Assembly: GCA_002359095.1 (NCBI GenBank)
Contig: DEQD01000011.1
Location: 1-34,805 of the forward strand
DNA length: 34,805 bases
From: Caryophanales bacterium UBA3375
GTDB taxonomy: Bacteria; Bacillota_I; Bacilli_A; UBA3375
Reading direction: 5' to 3'
Both the position numbers and the translations under genes were made by a program. The notes below the pieces were generated by a model. That model was not told where the DNA came from, searched no databases, and saw only the letters and a program-made list of their open reading frames with translations. Within the stretch, counting starts at the first letter, position 1; each line of letters begins with the position of its first letter. Shown piece by piece: positions 1-9,121 of this stretch.

Positions 1-255
1 TATCACATTTACACGACAAAAAAAAAAGGAAAAAAGTGTTTTTTTGACAACCGATATCTGAATAATTTTATTACCCCAATAACTCTGTTGAGGTAGTTTA
101 TCAAGTTACTAAGTCGTTATTACTATAAAAGAAAAAGAAACTATTTTAACAATCATAGACGTATGAGTCTAGGTTTTAAAAGTTCTCTTCAAATGTTATC
201 AATTAAATTATAGAACGTCTATAATTAACATTTAATTTTCAAAAATTCATAAATG
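1..255. other. Non-coding left edge, downstream of the FUSC-like gene
   Basis: I find no convincing gene in this stretch. It lies downstream of the minus-strand operon that ends at 256. A small inverted repeat with 8-bp arms (AATTATAG at 206-213, CTATAATT at 219-226) could form a stem-loop just after the last gene. It lacks a clear run of T on the minus strand, so it would be at best a weak terminator. A-rich and T-rich tracts at 18-45 do not form a good hairpin. A TTGACA hexamer at 44-49 has no well-placed -10 partner. Confidence 0.3.
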
Positions 256-732
256 TTATTTTTTACTAACATTCTTAGTAACAAGATAATTAACACTTAT
301 ACCAATGATACAACCAAGTATTGTTTCACCAACACGGCTAAAAGCATATATTAGTATTTCATTATTAGGATTATGTGTAAGCATAGTTAAATATACAACT
401 AATGCTTCTAATCCTCCTAATTCATTACGAATATAACTCTGAATAATAACTAAAATATATACACTAATACAAGCTAGTATTATATATGTTAAAGGTGAAG
501 GAAAATATCTTAAAAGATATAAACTAATAATAGCAAATATAGCTCCACTTAAACTTCCATATACTCGACCTAAACCCCTTTTAATTCCAACTTTAGTTTG
601 ATCAATACAAACTATTGCTCCTACTCCAATAAAATAAATATTTAAATTAATATTAAAATGTTTACCTATAATTACTATAATTCCACTAATTAGTGTAATA
701 ATACTAGCTTGTAGAGCATATTTATTAACCAA
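256..732 (-). CDS. FUSC / aromatic acid exporter-like membrane protein
   Basis: This 158-residue integral membrane protein has four to five hydrophobic segments. Its N-terminal pattern (GVGAIVCIDQT, then GLGRVYGSLSGAIFA) resembles the FUSC/ArAE (DUF939-type) family of small-molecule exporters. It is far shorter than full-length family members and lacks the cytoplasmic C-terminal domain, so it is a membrane-domain-only version. The start is TTG, supported by GGAAGG about six bases upstream and by the absence of a nearby in-frame ATG. It overlaps the end of sufB by 8 bp, so it is probably translationally coupled as the last gene of the operon. The substrate is unknown and the family assignment is moderate. 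Confidence 0.6.
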   Translation of the reverse strand: MVNKYALQASIITLISGIIVIIGKHFNINLNIYFIGVGAIVCIDQTKVGIKRGLGRVYGSLSGAIFAIISLYLLRYFPSPLTYIILACISVYILVIIQSYIRNELGGLEALVVYLTMLTHNPNNEILIYAFSRVGETILGCIIGISVNYLVTKNVSKK

Positions 733-2128
733 TACTACCTTCCATTTCTAGATTAATTAATTGGTTTAATTCCATTGCATATTCCATTGGCAATTCTTTA
801 GAGAATTCATCAATAAATCCCATAATAATCATTTGTGTTGCTTCTTCTTCACTAAGTCCTCTACTCATTAAGTAGAATAATTGTTCTTCATTAATTTTAC
901 TTACAGTAGCTTCGTGAGCAATACTACTAGTATCATTTTTAACAACATTAAGTGGAATTGTATCACTCTTAGATTTTTCATCCATTAAGATAGTATCACA
1001 CTCAATACTACTTTTAGCATTAGTTGCTAATTTAGCATGTTCAACAATTCCACGATAACTTACCTCTCCACCATTATGCCCAATTGATTTTGATACAATC
1101 TTAGAAGAAGTATTTGGTGCTAAATGAATCATTTTAGCTCCAGCATCAAGTACTTGATTTTCTTTAGCAAAAGCAATAGAAATACAAGTACCTTTAGCAC
1201 TATCACCATTTAGGATACAAGCAGGATACTTCATCGTAACTCCACTACCTAAGTTACCATCAATCCATTCCATGTGTCCATTTCTTTCCACTTTAGCACG
1301 TTTAGTTACTAAGTTATATACATTATTAGACCAGTTTTGAATTGTAGTGTATCGACAATAAGCATTATCTTTAACAAAAATTTCTACTACTGCTGCATGA
1401 AGTGATTCACTAGAATAATTTGGAGCAGTACATCCTTCTAGATAATGTACTTCTGCACCTTCATCGACAATAATTAATGTTCTTTCAAACTGTCCCATAT
1501 CTTGAGTATTAATTCTAAAGTATGCTTGAAGAGGCATATCTAATTTAACACCTTTAGGGATATAGATAAAAGTTCCCCCACTCCATACTGCTGTATTTAG
1601 AGCTGCAAATTTATTATCATTCATGGAAACTAATGTGCCAAAATATTCTTTAAACAACTCTGGATATTTTTTTAGTGCTGAATCAGTATCCATAAAGATA
1701 ATACCTTTTTCTTCTACCTCTTTTAACATGTTTTCATATACTACTTCACTATCGTATTGAGTTGAAACACCACTTAAGTATTTAGCTTCTGCTTCAGGAA
1801 TACCTAAACGTTCAAATGTAGCTTTTACATCTTCTGGTACATCATCCCAACTTTTTTCAACTCGCTCTGTAGCTTTAACATAATAAATTGTATTATCAAA
1901 ATCAAGTTTTGATAAATCTGGACCAAAACTTGGCATTGGCATACTTTTGAATTTTTGATATGCTTTAAGACGCATATCAAGCATCCACTCAGGTTCTTGT
2001 TTTTGATTAGAGATTTCTCTAATAATATCTTCACTTAAACCACGATTAGTTTGATAAACGTTATCACGTTTATCACTAAATCCATACTTATATTCTTCTT
2101 GACCTAACTTTTTAATATCTTCATTCAT
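725..2128 (-). CDS. sufB: Fe-S cluster assembly scaffold protein SufB
   Basis: This 467-residue protein is full length for SufB, the core subunit of the SufBCD complex that assembles nascent Fe-S clusters in the cytoplasm. Visible family features are the N-terminal Glu/Lys-rich region, the long central beta-helix with SSIECDTILM, and the C-terminal helical SufB/SufD signature (SSIAHEATVSKI, LFYLMSRGLSEEEA). The ATG start at 2128 has AGGT upstream. It follows a NifS-type cysteine desulfurase gene, which would supply the sulfur, after 40 bp holding a possible extra promoter. Its partners SufC and SufD are encoded about 24 kb away at 26.9-28.4 kb, an unusual split of the suf cluster. Confidence 0.97.
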   Translation of the reverse strand: MNEDIKKLGQEEYKYGFSDKRDNVYQTNRGLSEDIIREISNQKQEPEWMLDMRLKAYQKFKSMPMPSFGPDLSKLDFDNTIYYVKATERVEKSWDDVPEDVKATFERLGIPEAEAKYLSGVSTQYDSEVVYENMLKEVEEKGIIFMDTDSALKKYPELFKEYFGTLVSMNDNKFAALNTAVWSGGTFIYIPKGVKLDMPLQAYFRINTQDMGQFERTLIIVDEGAEVHYLEGCTAPNYSSESLHAAVVEIFVKDNAYCRYTTIQNWSNNVYNLVTKRAKVERNGHMEWIDGNLGSGVTMKYPACILNGDSAKGTCISIAFAKENQVLDAGAKMIHLAPNTSSKIVSKSIGHNGGEVSYRGIVEHAKLATNAKSSIECDTILMDEKSKSDTIPLNVVKNDTSSIAHEATVSKINEEQLFYLMSRGLSEEEATQMIIMGFIDEFSKELPMEYAMELNQLINLEMEGSIG

Positions 2129-2145
2129 AATTTACCTCGTAATTT

Positions 2146-2154
2146 ATTATATCA
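2146..2154 (-). promoter_or_regulatory. Possible extended -10 promoter ahead of sufB
   Basis: On the minus strand the gap between the desulfurase gene and sufB reads TGATATAAT, an extended -10 element (TGnTATAAT), about 18 bases before the sufB ATG. No good -35 is present. It would let sufB and the FUSC gene be expressed independently of the long upstream operon. This is a sequence match only, in AT-rich DNA. Confidence 0.35.
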
Positions 2155-2168
2155 AATATCTTTTTTAT

Positions 2169-3251
2169 CTAATTAATGATATTAGTAATATGCTTAATAA
2201 ACTCATCGATATCTTTTTTATCTACTTCATTACTAATACTAATTCTAATACTATGATCAATTATATCATCTTCTATTCCAATAGCTTGTAATACATTACT
2301 TCTAGAACTTACCATTGATGAACAAGCAGATTTGGTGGAGACAAAATATCCTTGTTCATATAAATAATTCTTAATACTTTCAGCCATCATATTAGTGTTA
2401 ATACTAATATTTATTATATGACTATTACTATCTACATTAATAGAAATACCTTCTATTTGCGATAATTGTTGTTTTAAATAATTAAAACTACAATTATCAC
2501 TACTTTTCTTTTTAAGTAATTCAATTGCTTTTAAAAACGCTACTTCTTTAGCTAAATCTTGTGTACCAGGTCTTATTCCTGATTCATTACTTCCACCATA
2601 TAAAATGTTATCAATAATAATATTATCTTTTTTAAATAAAATACCACTACCTTTTAATCCATTAATTTTATGAGCAGATATAACAAACATATCTAGACTA
2701 TTTAACTCTTCTGAAGACAAATAACTAATAGCTTGTACACAATCACTCATCACAACTATTTTGTTATTTACCTCTTTAACTTTTTTACTAATCAATTTAA
2801 TATCATTACTTGTTCCAATCTCATTGTTAACTGCCATAATACTAACTAATACTGTATCTTGATTAATACAACTAATAACATCATTAACTTCAATAACACC
2901 TTGGTTGTTAGGTTCAATGTAACTAACACTATGTCCAAGTGTTTCTAAATATTTAAAACTATTTAAGACGCTTGGATGTTCATAACTAGAAGTTATGAAG
3001 TGTTTTTTACTATCAAACTTTTTAGCATAACCAATTATCGCTAAATTGTTTGCTTCAGTACCTCCTGATGTAAAAATAACATCATGATTAATACCAAGTA
3101 ATGATTTGATTTTTTCTTTAACTTGCACTCTTAATCTTGCTAGTTTAGGATCACTATCAGGATGAGTGGTTAATTCCTTAACACTTTTAATGTAAGTATT
3201 AAGTACTTCTTCATTAACTTTCGTTGTACTTGCTTGATCAAAATTTTTCAT
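2169..3251 (-). CDS. Cysteine desulfurase, NifS/IscS type (class V aminotransferase)
   Basis: This 360-residue PLP enzyme removes sulfur from cysteine as a protein persulfide for Fe-S clusters or thiolated RNA. Visible residues are the cofactor-binding TSGGTEANN (61-69), H92, D170 in SDCVQA, the Schiff-base lysine K195 in SAHK, and the active-site loop cysteine C310 in KSACSS. The extended loop sequence after C310 places it with group I (NifS/IscS) rather than SufS. The region that usually reads NPSS is replaced by HPDSDPKLARL near residue 30. The ATG has GAGG upstream inside the end of dinB, with only 2 bp between the genes. Its position before sufB suggests it feeds the SUF scaffold. Confidence 0.92.
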   Translation of the reverse strand: MKNFDQASTTKVNEEVLNTYIKSVKELTTHPDSDPKLARLRVQVKEKIKSLLGINHDVIFTSGGTEANNLAIIGYAKKFDSKKHFITSSYEHPSVLNSFKYLETLGHSVSYIEPNNQGVIEVNDVISCINQDTVLVSIMAVNNEIGTSNDIKLISKKVKEVNNKIVVMSDCVQAISYLSSEELNSLDMFVISAHKINGLKGSGILFKKDNIIIDNILYGGSNESGIRPGTQDLAKEVAFLKAIELLKKKSSDNCSFNYLKQQLSQIEGISINVDSNSHIINISINTNMMAESIKNYLYEQGYFVSTKSACSSMVSSRSNVLQAIGIEDDIIDHSIRISISNEVDKKDIDEFIKHITNIIN

Positions 3252-3253
3252 CT

Positions 3254-4354
3254 TTAATCCTCAAATAATGGTAATAATATTTGTTTATAATGTTTTTGTT
3301 TTTTAATTTTTACAATTGGATGAAGTTTACTTCCTCCAATTCCAATTAAACGAACACCTCGTCCCGCAAACATTATTTTTTTTAACAACTCTTTTGCTAT
3401 TTTATATATTTCTTCTGGTTCATAGATAACACGGTTTAGTGTTATACTTCTAGTAACTAGCGAAAAATCATCAAATCTAATTCTAAGTGTTATTGTTTGA
3501 CAACCATAACCTTTAGCTACTAATCTTTCACTAGTTTGTTTGCTTACTTCTTTTAAACGATCATCGACATCAACACCGAAATAAATATCTTCATCTAGAG
3601 TTTTTTCATAACTAATTGATTGTACTTCTCGTTCATAATGGATATTATCAACATCAATACCACGGACTTGATTATATAATCTTGTCCCTGTTTTTTCTCC
3701 AAAGATTAGTTGAAGCTGATCTAAATCTTTTTGATATAAATCAGCTCCTGTATATATTCCTTGTTCATAACAAATGCTTAATGTCTTTCTACCTATTCCT
3801 AAAAATTTCTTAATATCTAATTTTAACAATAAGTCTTTGGCATTATCCGGATTAATTACGGTAATCCCGTTTGGTTTTTGATAATCACTTCCAATTTTAG
3901 CTAAAAACTTATTATAAGAAACACCAACAGAACAAGTTAAATGTAGTTGATTATAAATTTCCCTCTTAATCATTTTAGCAATCTTAACACTATCTCTTAT
4001 CCCTAATTTATTAAATGTTACATCAATATAAGCTTCATCAAGGGCTACTTGTTCAATAATATCACTATACTTTTTAATGATTGTCATAATTTGATTTGAG
4101 ATTTGTTTATATTTCTCCATATTGGGAGCAACAAACGTTAATTTATCACTAATTTCTTTAGCTTTAGTTACACTCATCCCTGAGTGTATCCCTAAAGCTC
4201 GAGCATTATAACTACATGTACAAATAACACCGCGATGATGTTCATGAGCAATCACTACATACTTATCTTTAAGACTAGGATCATCACGAATTTCAACTTG
4301 GGCATAAAAATAATCCATATCTACATGAAGAATTTTACGATGTTGATTAATCAT
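3254..4354 (-). CDS. dinB: DNA polymerase IV (Y-family translesion polymerase)
   Basis: This error-prone lesion-bypass polymerase acts on stalled replication forks. From the chosen ATG it is 366 residues. Motifs are HVDMDYFYAQVE at the N-terminus (first catalytic Asp), CSYNARALGIHSGM (fingers), ALDEAYIDV with the catalytic Asp-Glu pair, and GVSYNKFLAKIGSDYQKPNG. A helix-hairpin-helix thumb and a little-finger domain follow. An upstream in-frame TTG at 4366 sits only 2 bases after GGAGG. The ATG at 4354 gives a longer (14-base) gap but matches the usual family N-terminus, so I prefer it. The gene sits between dut and the desulfurase gene, and the C-terminal beta-clamp-binding peptide typical of the family is not obvious. 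Confidence 0.95.
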   Translation of the reverse strand: MINQHRKILHVDMDYFYAQVEIRDDPSLKDKYVVIAHEHHRGVICTCSYNARALGIHSGMSVTKAKEISDKLTFVAPNMEKYKQISNQIMTIIKKYSDIIEQVALDEAYIDVTFNKLGIRDSVKIAKMIKREIYNQLHLTCSVGVSYNKFLAKIGSDYQKPNGITVINPDNAKDLLLKLDIKKFLGIGRKTLSICYEQGIYTGADLYQKDLDQLQLIFGEKTGTRLYNQVRGIDVDNIHYEREVQSISYEKTLDEDIYFGVDVDDRLKEVSKQTSERLVAKGYGCQTITLRIRFDDFSLVTRSITLNRVIYEPEEIYKIAKELLKKIMFAGRGVRLIGIGGSKLHPIVKIKKQKHYKQILLPLFED

Positions 4355-4790
4355 TTGTTGAACCAAATCCTCCGATTCTTTCTGTATCTATTACTTCTTC
4401 ATCATCGATTGTTAAATATTTTTTAAATATCCCTTGAGCAATACGATCATGATTCCCTAATATAACTGTTTCATCAGAAAAGTTATATAGCGGAATCATA
4501 ATATGTCCTTCATTATTTAAATTATTGTAATAATCACTATCGATGATTCCCACACTATTAGCTAAACGGACTCCTTTTTTGGTAGCTAGCGAACTACGTG
4601 GATAAATTTCTAATACTTCATCTTCTTGCATGTATGCTTTAATTCCAGTGTTACATAATATTGTTTCACCAGGATTTATAACAACTGTTCCCAATAAATA
4701 AAAATCATAACCCGCACTAGCTTTTGTTCCACGAGTAGGAATTTTTCCACCTTCCATCGTACTTACTAATTCAAATCCTCTTGTTTTCAT
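4347..4790 (-). CDS. dut: dUTP diphosphatase
   Basis: This 147-residue trimeric dUTPase hydrolyses dUTP to dUMP and pyrophosphate, keeping uracil out of DNA and supplying dUMP for thymidylate. The conserved motifs appear in order: AGYDFYLL (motif 1), PRSSLATKKG (motif 2), NSVGIIDSDYYN (motif 3, with the catalytic Asp), DRIAQGIF (motif 4) and RIGGFGSTND (motif 5, the Gly-rich flap). Length is normal for the family. Its ATG overlaps the last base of the flippase stop codon (TAATG arrangement). Its end overlaps the start of dinB, joining two genome-integrity genes in one transcript. Confidence 0.96.
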   Translation of the reverse strand: MKTRGFELVSTMEGGKIPTRGTKASAGYDFYLLGTVVINPGETILCNTGIKAYMQEDEVLEIYPRSSLATKKGVRLANSVGIIDSDYYNNLNNEGHIMIPLYNFSDETVILGNHDRIAQGIFKKYLTIDDEEVIDTERIGGFGSTND

Positions 4791-6298
4791 TATACACCTT
4801 TACTTACTTTAACCATTTCTTTAAAGATTGGAATAAACATTACTCCAATCACAATAATACTAATTGCTAGTAAGATAATAATATTAACTAAACTAAAACT
4901 ATTAAAGTATTTACAACTAATTAATAATATAACACCACAAATAATACTAGCAATAATTATTTTTAATTTTAGTATGTTACTTTCTTTACTCACATTAAAG
5001 ATAGTAGGATTAGTTATATATAAATAGATTGTAGATAAAATAATAGCAATAATACTACTAAGTACTACTCCGATATATCCAAACAGATTCATAAACAATA
5101 AGTTAAGTAATACTTTACTTATAATCATAATAACTAAACTAATCATTACACTACTTTGTTTTCCTCCAGCACTAACAACATATGTTCCTAATACATTTCT
5201 AGTAATATAAAACGGAATTAATAACGCTTGAAATATTATTATTCCTAAGCTTGCTTGGGAATATAATATATTAAATGCTTGTTCTCCTAAACTAAAAAGC
5301 ATTAGCATACTAATAACACCAAACATTAATGATACATTAAATACTACATCAAAATGATGAGCATCACTGTCAGTTTGACCACCAATCTTAGTCATCATAA
5401 CTGTAATAATTCCACCTGATATGGAGATTGGAATAAACACAATCTTCCATGAGCTAGTAAAATAGATCCCTCTAATTAAATCATTTTGTGTTGTATCAAC
5501 TCCAGCATTAACTAAATAACTTTGCATCATGGTAATATCAATCATTTCATAAACACTTGCATAAATACTAGCAGCTAAAATTACTACTCCACCAACTAGC
5601 ATGTGTTTTAAGAAACGATTACTAATTTTAATTTTACCACTTATAAAAGCAAGGTTAATGTTTGCTTTTTTAATTTTATATAAATATAAAATTAAAGTAG
5701 TAATCATTGATACAACAATTGCAATACTTAAAATAATTGCATATACTCCGACATTCATATTATATTTACCAATTAAAATAAAAGTAGGAATTATAATTAA
5801 TAATACTTTAATAATTTGTTCACTAATATAAGAAATTGAAATTAAATTAAAGTGTCCAAATGCAGTAATTACTGTTCTAAGATAAGCAGTTATTGCATAT
5901 AGTATAACAGCAATACTTAATATTCTAGTTGCTATTACAATATCATTTAAATAGGTTTGATCACTAATCATTGCCCTAACAATCGGTTCTGCAAAAATAA
6001 ATAAAACTAATGCACTTAAAACACTAAGAATACTAAGTAACATTAATGCACCAATTAAACAACTTCTTAATTTAGTGGGATTATCTTTGTTCTTAGTTAT
6101 TTCACTAGTAAGTAATATATTAATTCCTAATGTTCCAAAAACTACAAATAACCCAAAAGGGATTGTTACTGTCGCATTAAGAATTCCGATATTTTCATTT
6201 ATACGAATTAAAGGAATTAAATACAAGACACTAAGTATCTTAGTAAATAATTCCCCTAACATTAATACCGCACTATTTTTTAATAAATTTTTCATCAT
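4790..6298 (-). CDS. MOP-superfamily lipid flippase (MurJ/SpoVB/polysaccharide-transport type)
   Basis: This 502-residue polytopic membrane protein has about 14 hydrophobic segments. The N-terminus (NLLKNSAVLMLGELFTKILS) is typical of the oligosaccharide-flippase branch of the MOP superfamily, which includes SpoVB, YtgP and MurJ. In a walled cell encoding murB and divIB in the same operon, a role flipping lipid II or another undecaprenyl-linked precursor is a reasonable inference. The exact substrate cannot be read from sequence. The first ATG overlaps the infC TGA stop. The second ATG (6295) is better spaced, about 5 bases, from the AAGAAG purine run, so either start may be used. Confidence 0.85.
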   Translation of the reverse strand: MMKNLLKNSAVLMLGELFTKILSVLYLIPLIRINENIGILNATVTIPFGLFVVFGTLGINILLTSEITKNKDNPTKLRSCLIGALMLLSILSVLSALVLFIFAEPIVRAMISDQTYLNDIVIATRILSIAVILYAITAYLRTVITAFGHFNLISISYISEQIIKVLLIIIPTFILIGKYNMNVGVYAIILSIAIVVSMITTLILYLYKIKKANINLAFISGKIKISNRFLKHMLVGGVVILAASIYASVYEMIDITMMQSYLVNAGVDTTQNDLIRGIYFTSSWKIVFIPISISGGIITVMMTKIGGQTDSDAHHFDVVFNVSLMFGVISMLMLFSLGEQAFNILYSQASLGIIIFQALLIPFYITRNVLGTYVVSAGGKQSSVMISLVIMIISKVLLNLLFMNLFGYIGVVLSSIIAIILSTIYLYITNPTIFNVSKESNILKLKIIIASIICGVILLISCKYFNSFSLVNIIILLAISIIVIGVMFIPIFKEMVKVSKGV

Positions 6299-6837
6299 TT
6301 CTTCTTATTATTTGGACTAACAACTAAGAACATACGACGTCCTTCTAATTTAGGTGGAGTCTCAACAATGATCTCATCACCTAAATCTTCAATAATACGA
6401 TCAAGAGTTTGTTTCCCTAACTCAGAGTGTGTAATCATTCTCCCTTTAAAACGAAGAGAAAATTGTACTTTATTTCCTTTAGCTAAAAACTTACGAGCTT
6501 GATTTAATTTAGTAGTGTAATCACCAATATCAATTGTTGGTGATACACGAACTTCTTTAACTACGATTTGTTTTTGATTAGCTTTATTTTCTTTAGCTTT
6601 CTTTTGTTGTTCATACTGAAACTTACCAAAGTTCATAATTTTACAAACAGGAACATCACCCTTATCACTAATTTGTACTAAATCAAGTCCAGCATCATTA
6701 GCTCTACTTTGTGCTTCTTTAATATCTACAACACCTACTTGTTGTTGATTCTCATCAATTAATCTAACTTCCTTTGCTCTAATTTGATGATTAATTGGTG
6801 TCGTATTTTTACGATTATTTGTATTATTACGCTTCAT
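6295..6837 (-). CDS. infC: Translation initiation factor IF-3
   Basis: This 180-residue factor binds the 30S subunit and discriminates the start codon and initiator tRNA. The N-domain begins NHQIRAKEVRLIDENQQQVG. It is followed by the Lys-rich linker (QYEQQKKAKENKANQKQ) and the C-domain (VRVSPTIDIGDYTTKLNQA, then VQFSLRFKGRMITH). The start is a normal ATG with AGGGAG upstream, not the rare AUU used for autoregulation in enterobacteria. Unusually, it is not followed by rpmI and rplT. It lies between pgsA and a flippase gene, and its TGA stop overlaps the next start. The TGA also shows that UGA is a stop in this organism. Confidence 0.97.
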   Translation of the reverse strand: MKRNNTNNRKNTTPINHQIRAKEVRLIDENQQQVGVVDIKEAQSRANDAGLDLVQISDKGDVPVCKIMNFGKFQYEQQKKAKENKANQKQIVVKEVRVSPTIDIGDYTTKLNQARKFLAKGNKVQFSLRFKGRMITHSELGKQTLDRIIEDLGDEIIVETPPKLEGRRMFLVVSPNNKKK

Positions 6838-6871
6838 TCATCTCCCTAATTCTAATCTATTATATCATTAT

Positions 6872-7375
6872 TTATGATTTAAAAAATTCATAAACATACA
6901 TAATATATGAAATGTAACTAACAACTAACATTACATATACTACTTCTAAATAAAATGGTAAACTAAGTATCATCATTGCTAAGGCAATAAATTGTAGTGT
7001 TGTTTTTAATTTACCAATTATATTTGCTTTAATTAATTTATTTTTAGTTTTAAGTTTAATTTGTCTTAAAATCATACTAGTTATTTCTCTAAAAGCTATT
7101 AGATAAAATACCCACATTGGAATTTGACCATTTAATGCAGCGCTTAAAAACAGCACTAACACTAATGTCTTATCAGCAATTAAATCAAGTAAGGCTCCAC
7201 GTTGTGATGTTACACCCCATTTTCTTGCTAATTGTCCATCAATATAGTCGGTTAAAAATAATAAACCTGCATAGATAAATAATATATATTTATTATTAAT
7301 TAAAAATAAAAATGGAATACCTATTAATCTAGTAATAGTAATTAAATCTACTGTTTGCTGTTTAGATAGCTTCAT
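6872..7375 (-). CDS. pgsA: CDP-diacylglycerol-glycerol-3-phosphate 3-phosphatidyltransferase-like
   Basis: This CDP-alcohol phosphatidyltransferase, about 167 residues from the preferred start, forms phosphatidylglycerophosphate in the membrane. The signature DG-x2-AR-x8-G-x3-D-x3-D is intact in DGQLARKWGVTSQRGALLD followed by LIADK, which carries the metal-binding aspartates. Several membrane helices follow. I place the start at the ATG ending at 7375, because GGAG lies six bases upstream there; the ATG four codons earlier (7387) has no ribosome site. The gene overlaps the end of divIB. Other alcohols than glycerol phosphate are possible, but this gene size and type is usually pgsA. Confidence 0.88.
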   Translation of the reverse strand: MKLSKQQTVDLITITRLIGIPFLFLINNKYILFIYAGLLFLTDYIDGQLARKWGVTSQRGALLDLIADKTLVLVLFLSAALNGQIPMWVFYLIAFREITSMILRQIKLKTKNKLIKANIIGKLKTTLQFIALAMMILSLPFYLEVVYVMLVVSYISYIMYVYEFFKS

Positions 7376-8198
7376 AATAATCTCCATAATCTAAATGAAA
7401 TATTCCTTTACTTTCAGGACCCATCATTGCTTTTACTGCATTTGTCATTTGATTATAATATGGTAGTTTATCACTAATTTGTTCAATATTAATAAAAATA
7501 TAATTACCATCATTCATACAAAGTAAAATACGATTAGGCTGTTCATTACTACCTTGAAATTCAATACTTGAAATTTCTTTTAAAATATTATAATTTAAGT
7601 ATCCTAGTTGCTCAATTGTTTGCATAGCTTGTTCTTGTTCAAATCCAACTAACTCTCCTACTTGGTGTGGAAAGTCAACAGCCTTATCGATTTTATTTTG
7701 ATATCGATAATATGTATCTTCACCATATTTTATAAGTGGTATCTTTTCATTAATTGTGATTTTAAAATCATTACTTTTCCAATCATAATTAGTTTTTAAA
7801 CTAAGACCTGTTTGTTTTTTTAAATCATACTCAACCTTCATTAATTCAAAGAAAGATAACTTCTGATTTTCATGAACTAAATTAGTATCTAAGATTGTTT
7901 GTGGATTAACAAAGTTTGTTTCATTAAAACTAATAGTTTTAATATTAATTAATGGAACAAACACTAATCCCACTAAACAAGCAATTAATAAGATTGAAAA
8001 TAAACGAACTCGTTTTCTAAACTTAGAAAAGTTATGGTGTTCAAATTCTTTTTCACTTTCTCTTACATCATCTTCATCTTGATAGAAATCTTCATCAATC
8101 AATGGCGCATAATCTTCATCAATTAAACTAGATTCATCAAAATCATCATCTAAATCAATGGTATCCCAGATGTAAGTTTCATCTTTTTTATCTGGCAT
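7362..8198 (-). CDS. Cell-division protein DivIB/FtsQ-like
   Basis: This 278-residue bitopic membrane protein has a strongly acidic cytoplasmic tail (residues 1-50, rich in Asp and Glu) and a short basic stretch (KFRKRVR). One transmembrane helix (about 67-86) is followed by an extracytoplasmic POTRA-like region beginning INIKTISFNETNFVNPQ, then a beta domain. This architecture matches DivIB/FtsQ, which works with FtsL and DivIC/FtsB at the septum. The gene follows murB directly, a common Bacillota arrangement. GGAGGG lies six bases before the ATG, inside the end of murB. Sequence conservation in this family is low, so architecture and context carry the call. Confidence 0.85.
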   Translation of the reverse strand: MPDKKDETYIWDTIDLDDDFDESSLIDEDYAPLIDEDFYQDEDDVRESEKEFEHHNFSKFRKRVRLFSILLIACLVGLVFVPLINIKTISFNETNFVNPQTILDTNLVHENQKLSFFELMKVEYDLKKQTGLSLKTNYDWKSNDFKITINEKIPLIKYGEDTYYRYQNKIDKAVDFPHQVGELVGFEQEQAMQTIEQLGYLNYNILKEISSIEFQGSNEQPNRILLCMNDGNYIFINIEQISDKLPYYNQMTNAVKAMMGPESKGIFHLDYGDYYEAI

Positions 8199-9093
8199 CT
8201 ATTCCCTCCAATACTCTGATTTCAGACGTTAGTTCAATTCCAAATTGTTTTTTAATTTCACTAACTACCATATCTCTTAATTTTATTACATCCTTACTTG
8301 TAGCTTCGTGATTATTAACTATAAAGTTAGCGTGTTTAGTACTAACTTGAGCACCACCAACACTCATACCTTTTAATCCTGCTCTTTCAATTAATACACC
8401 AGCATGATTGTTAGGTGGATTTTTAAACACCGAACCACAACTTGGTAATTCAAGTGGCTGTAATTCTTTACGATAAGCTAAATTACCTGTCATACGTTTA
8501 AATACTTCAGCAGGATCTTGCTTACTAAATTGTAATCCTACTTCAATAATAACTTCACCATTTTCTTGAAAAATACTATGACGATAACTAAATTTACATT
8601 CCTCGTTTTTATATTCTTTAATTATCCCATCACCATCAATAGTTTTAACATATAAAACAATATCTTTAATTTCTTGTGTATGTGCACCCGCATTCATATA
8701 TACACATCCACCAATAGTTCCAGGAATACCGCCAGCAAACTCTAAACCACTAAGACCTTGCTTGGAAACTTTTTTAGCTAACTTTTGCATAGCATATCCT
8801 GCACCAACACGAACTTTATCTCCATCAATATCTAGATAATCAATTGTATCCTTAATACTAATAATTGATAAATCCATATCATAATCTGGAAAAATAGTAT
8901 TACTTCCTCGTCCTAAAACCATAAATTTCTCATTATTTTCTTTTAAGATTTTAATAACTTCTAATAGCTCTTCAATACTATCAGGTGTTATATAATACTT
9001 AACTTTCCCACCAGTACGCATACTAGTATGAAACTTCATCGGTTCATCTTCAATTACAGTTGCAAAATTAGCTAATGTCTCTTTTAATTCCAC
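8188..9093 (-). CDS. murB: UDP-N-acetylenolpyruvoylglucosamine reductase
   Basis: This 301-residue FAD-dependent enzyme reduces UDP-GlcNAc-enolpyruvate to UDP-MurNAc in peptidoglycan synthesis. The FAD-binding GRGSNTIF (61-68) and GGIPGTIGGCVYMNAGA (121-137) are present. So are the catalytic Arg in SYRHSIF (R171), the proton-donor serine S221 in CGSVFKNP, and the C-terminal Glu near IRVLEG. The start is GTG at 9093 with AAAGGG six bases upstream. It is the first gene of a ten-gene operon reaching to 256, and an extended -10 promoter lies just upstream at 9122-9130. Confidence 0.97.
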   Translation of the reverse strand: MELKETLANFATVIEDEPMKFHTSMRTGGKVKYYITPDSIEELLEVIKILKENNEKFMVLGRGSNTIFPDYDMDLSIISIKDTIDYLDIDGDKVRVGAGYAMQKLAKKVSKQGLSGLEFAGGIPGTIGGCVYMNAGAHTQEIKDIVLYVKTIDGDGIIKEYKNEECKFSYRHSIFQENGEVIIEVGLQFSKQDPAEVFKRMTGNLAYRKELQPLELPSCGSVFKNPPNNHAGVLIERAGLKGMSVGGAQVSTKHANFIVNNHEATSKDVIKLRDMVVSEIKKQFGIELTSEIRVLEGIDAR

Positions 9094-9121
9094 GTTATCC
9101 CTTTCTAATTAATATACCCAT

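Noticed and set aside
1..72. TTGACA at 44-49 as a plus-strand promoter
   Set aside because: No properly spaced -10 follows and no plus-strand gene lies downstream.
6295..6297. Possible Mycoplasma-type code (TGA as Trp)
   Set aside because: infC ends at TGA exactly where the family ends, and full-length genes use only TGG for tryptophan.
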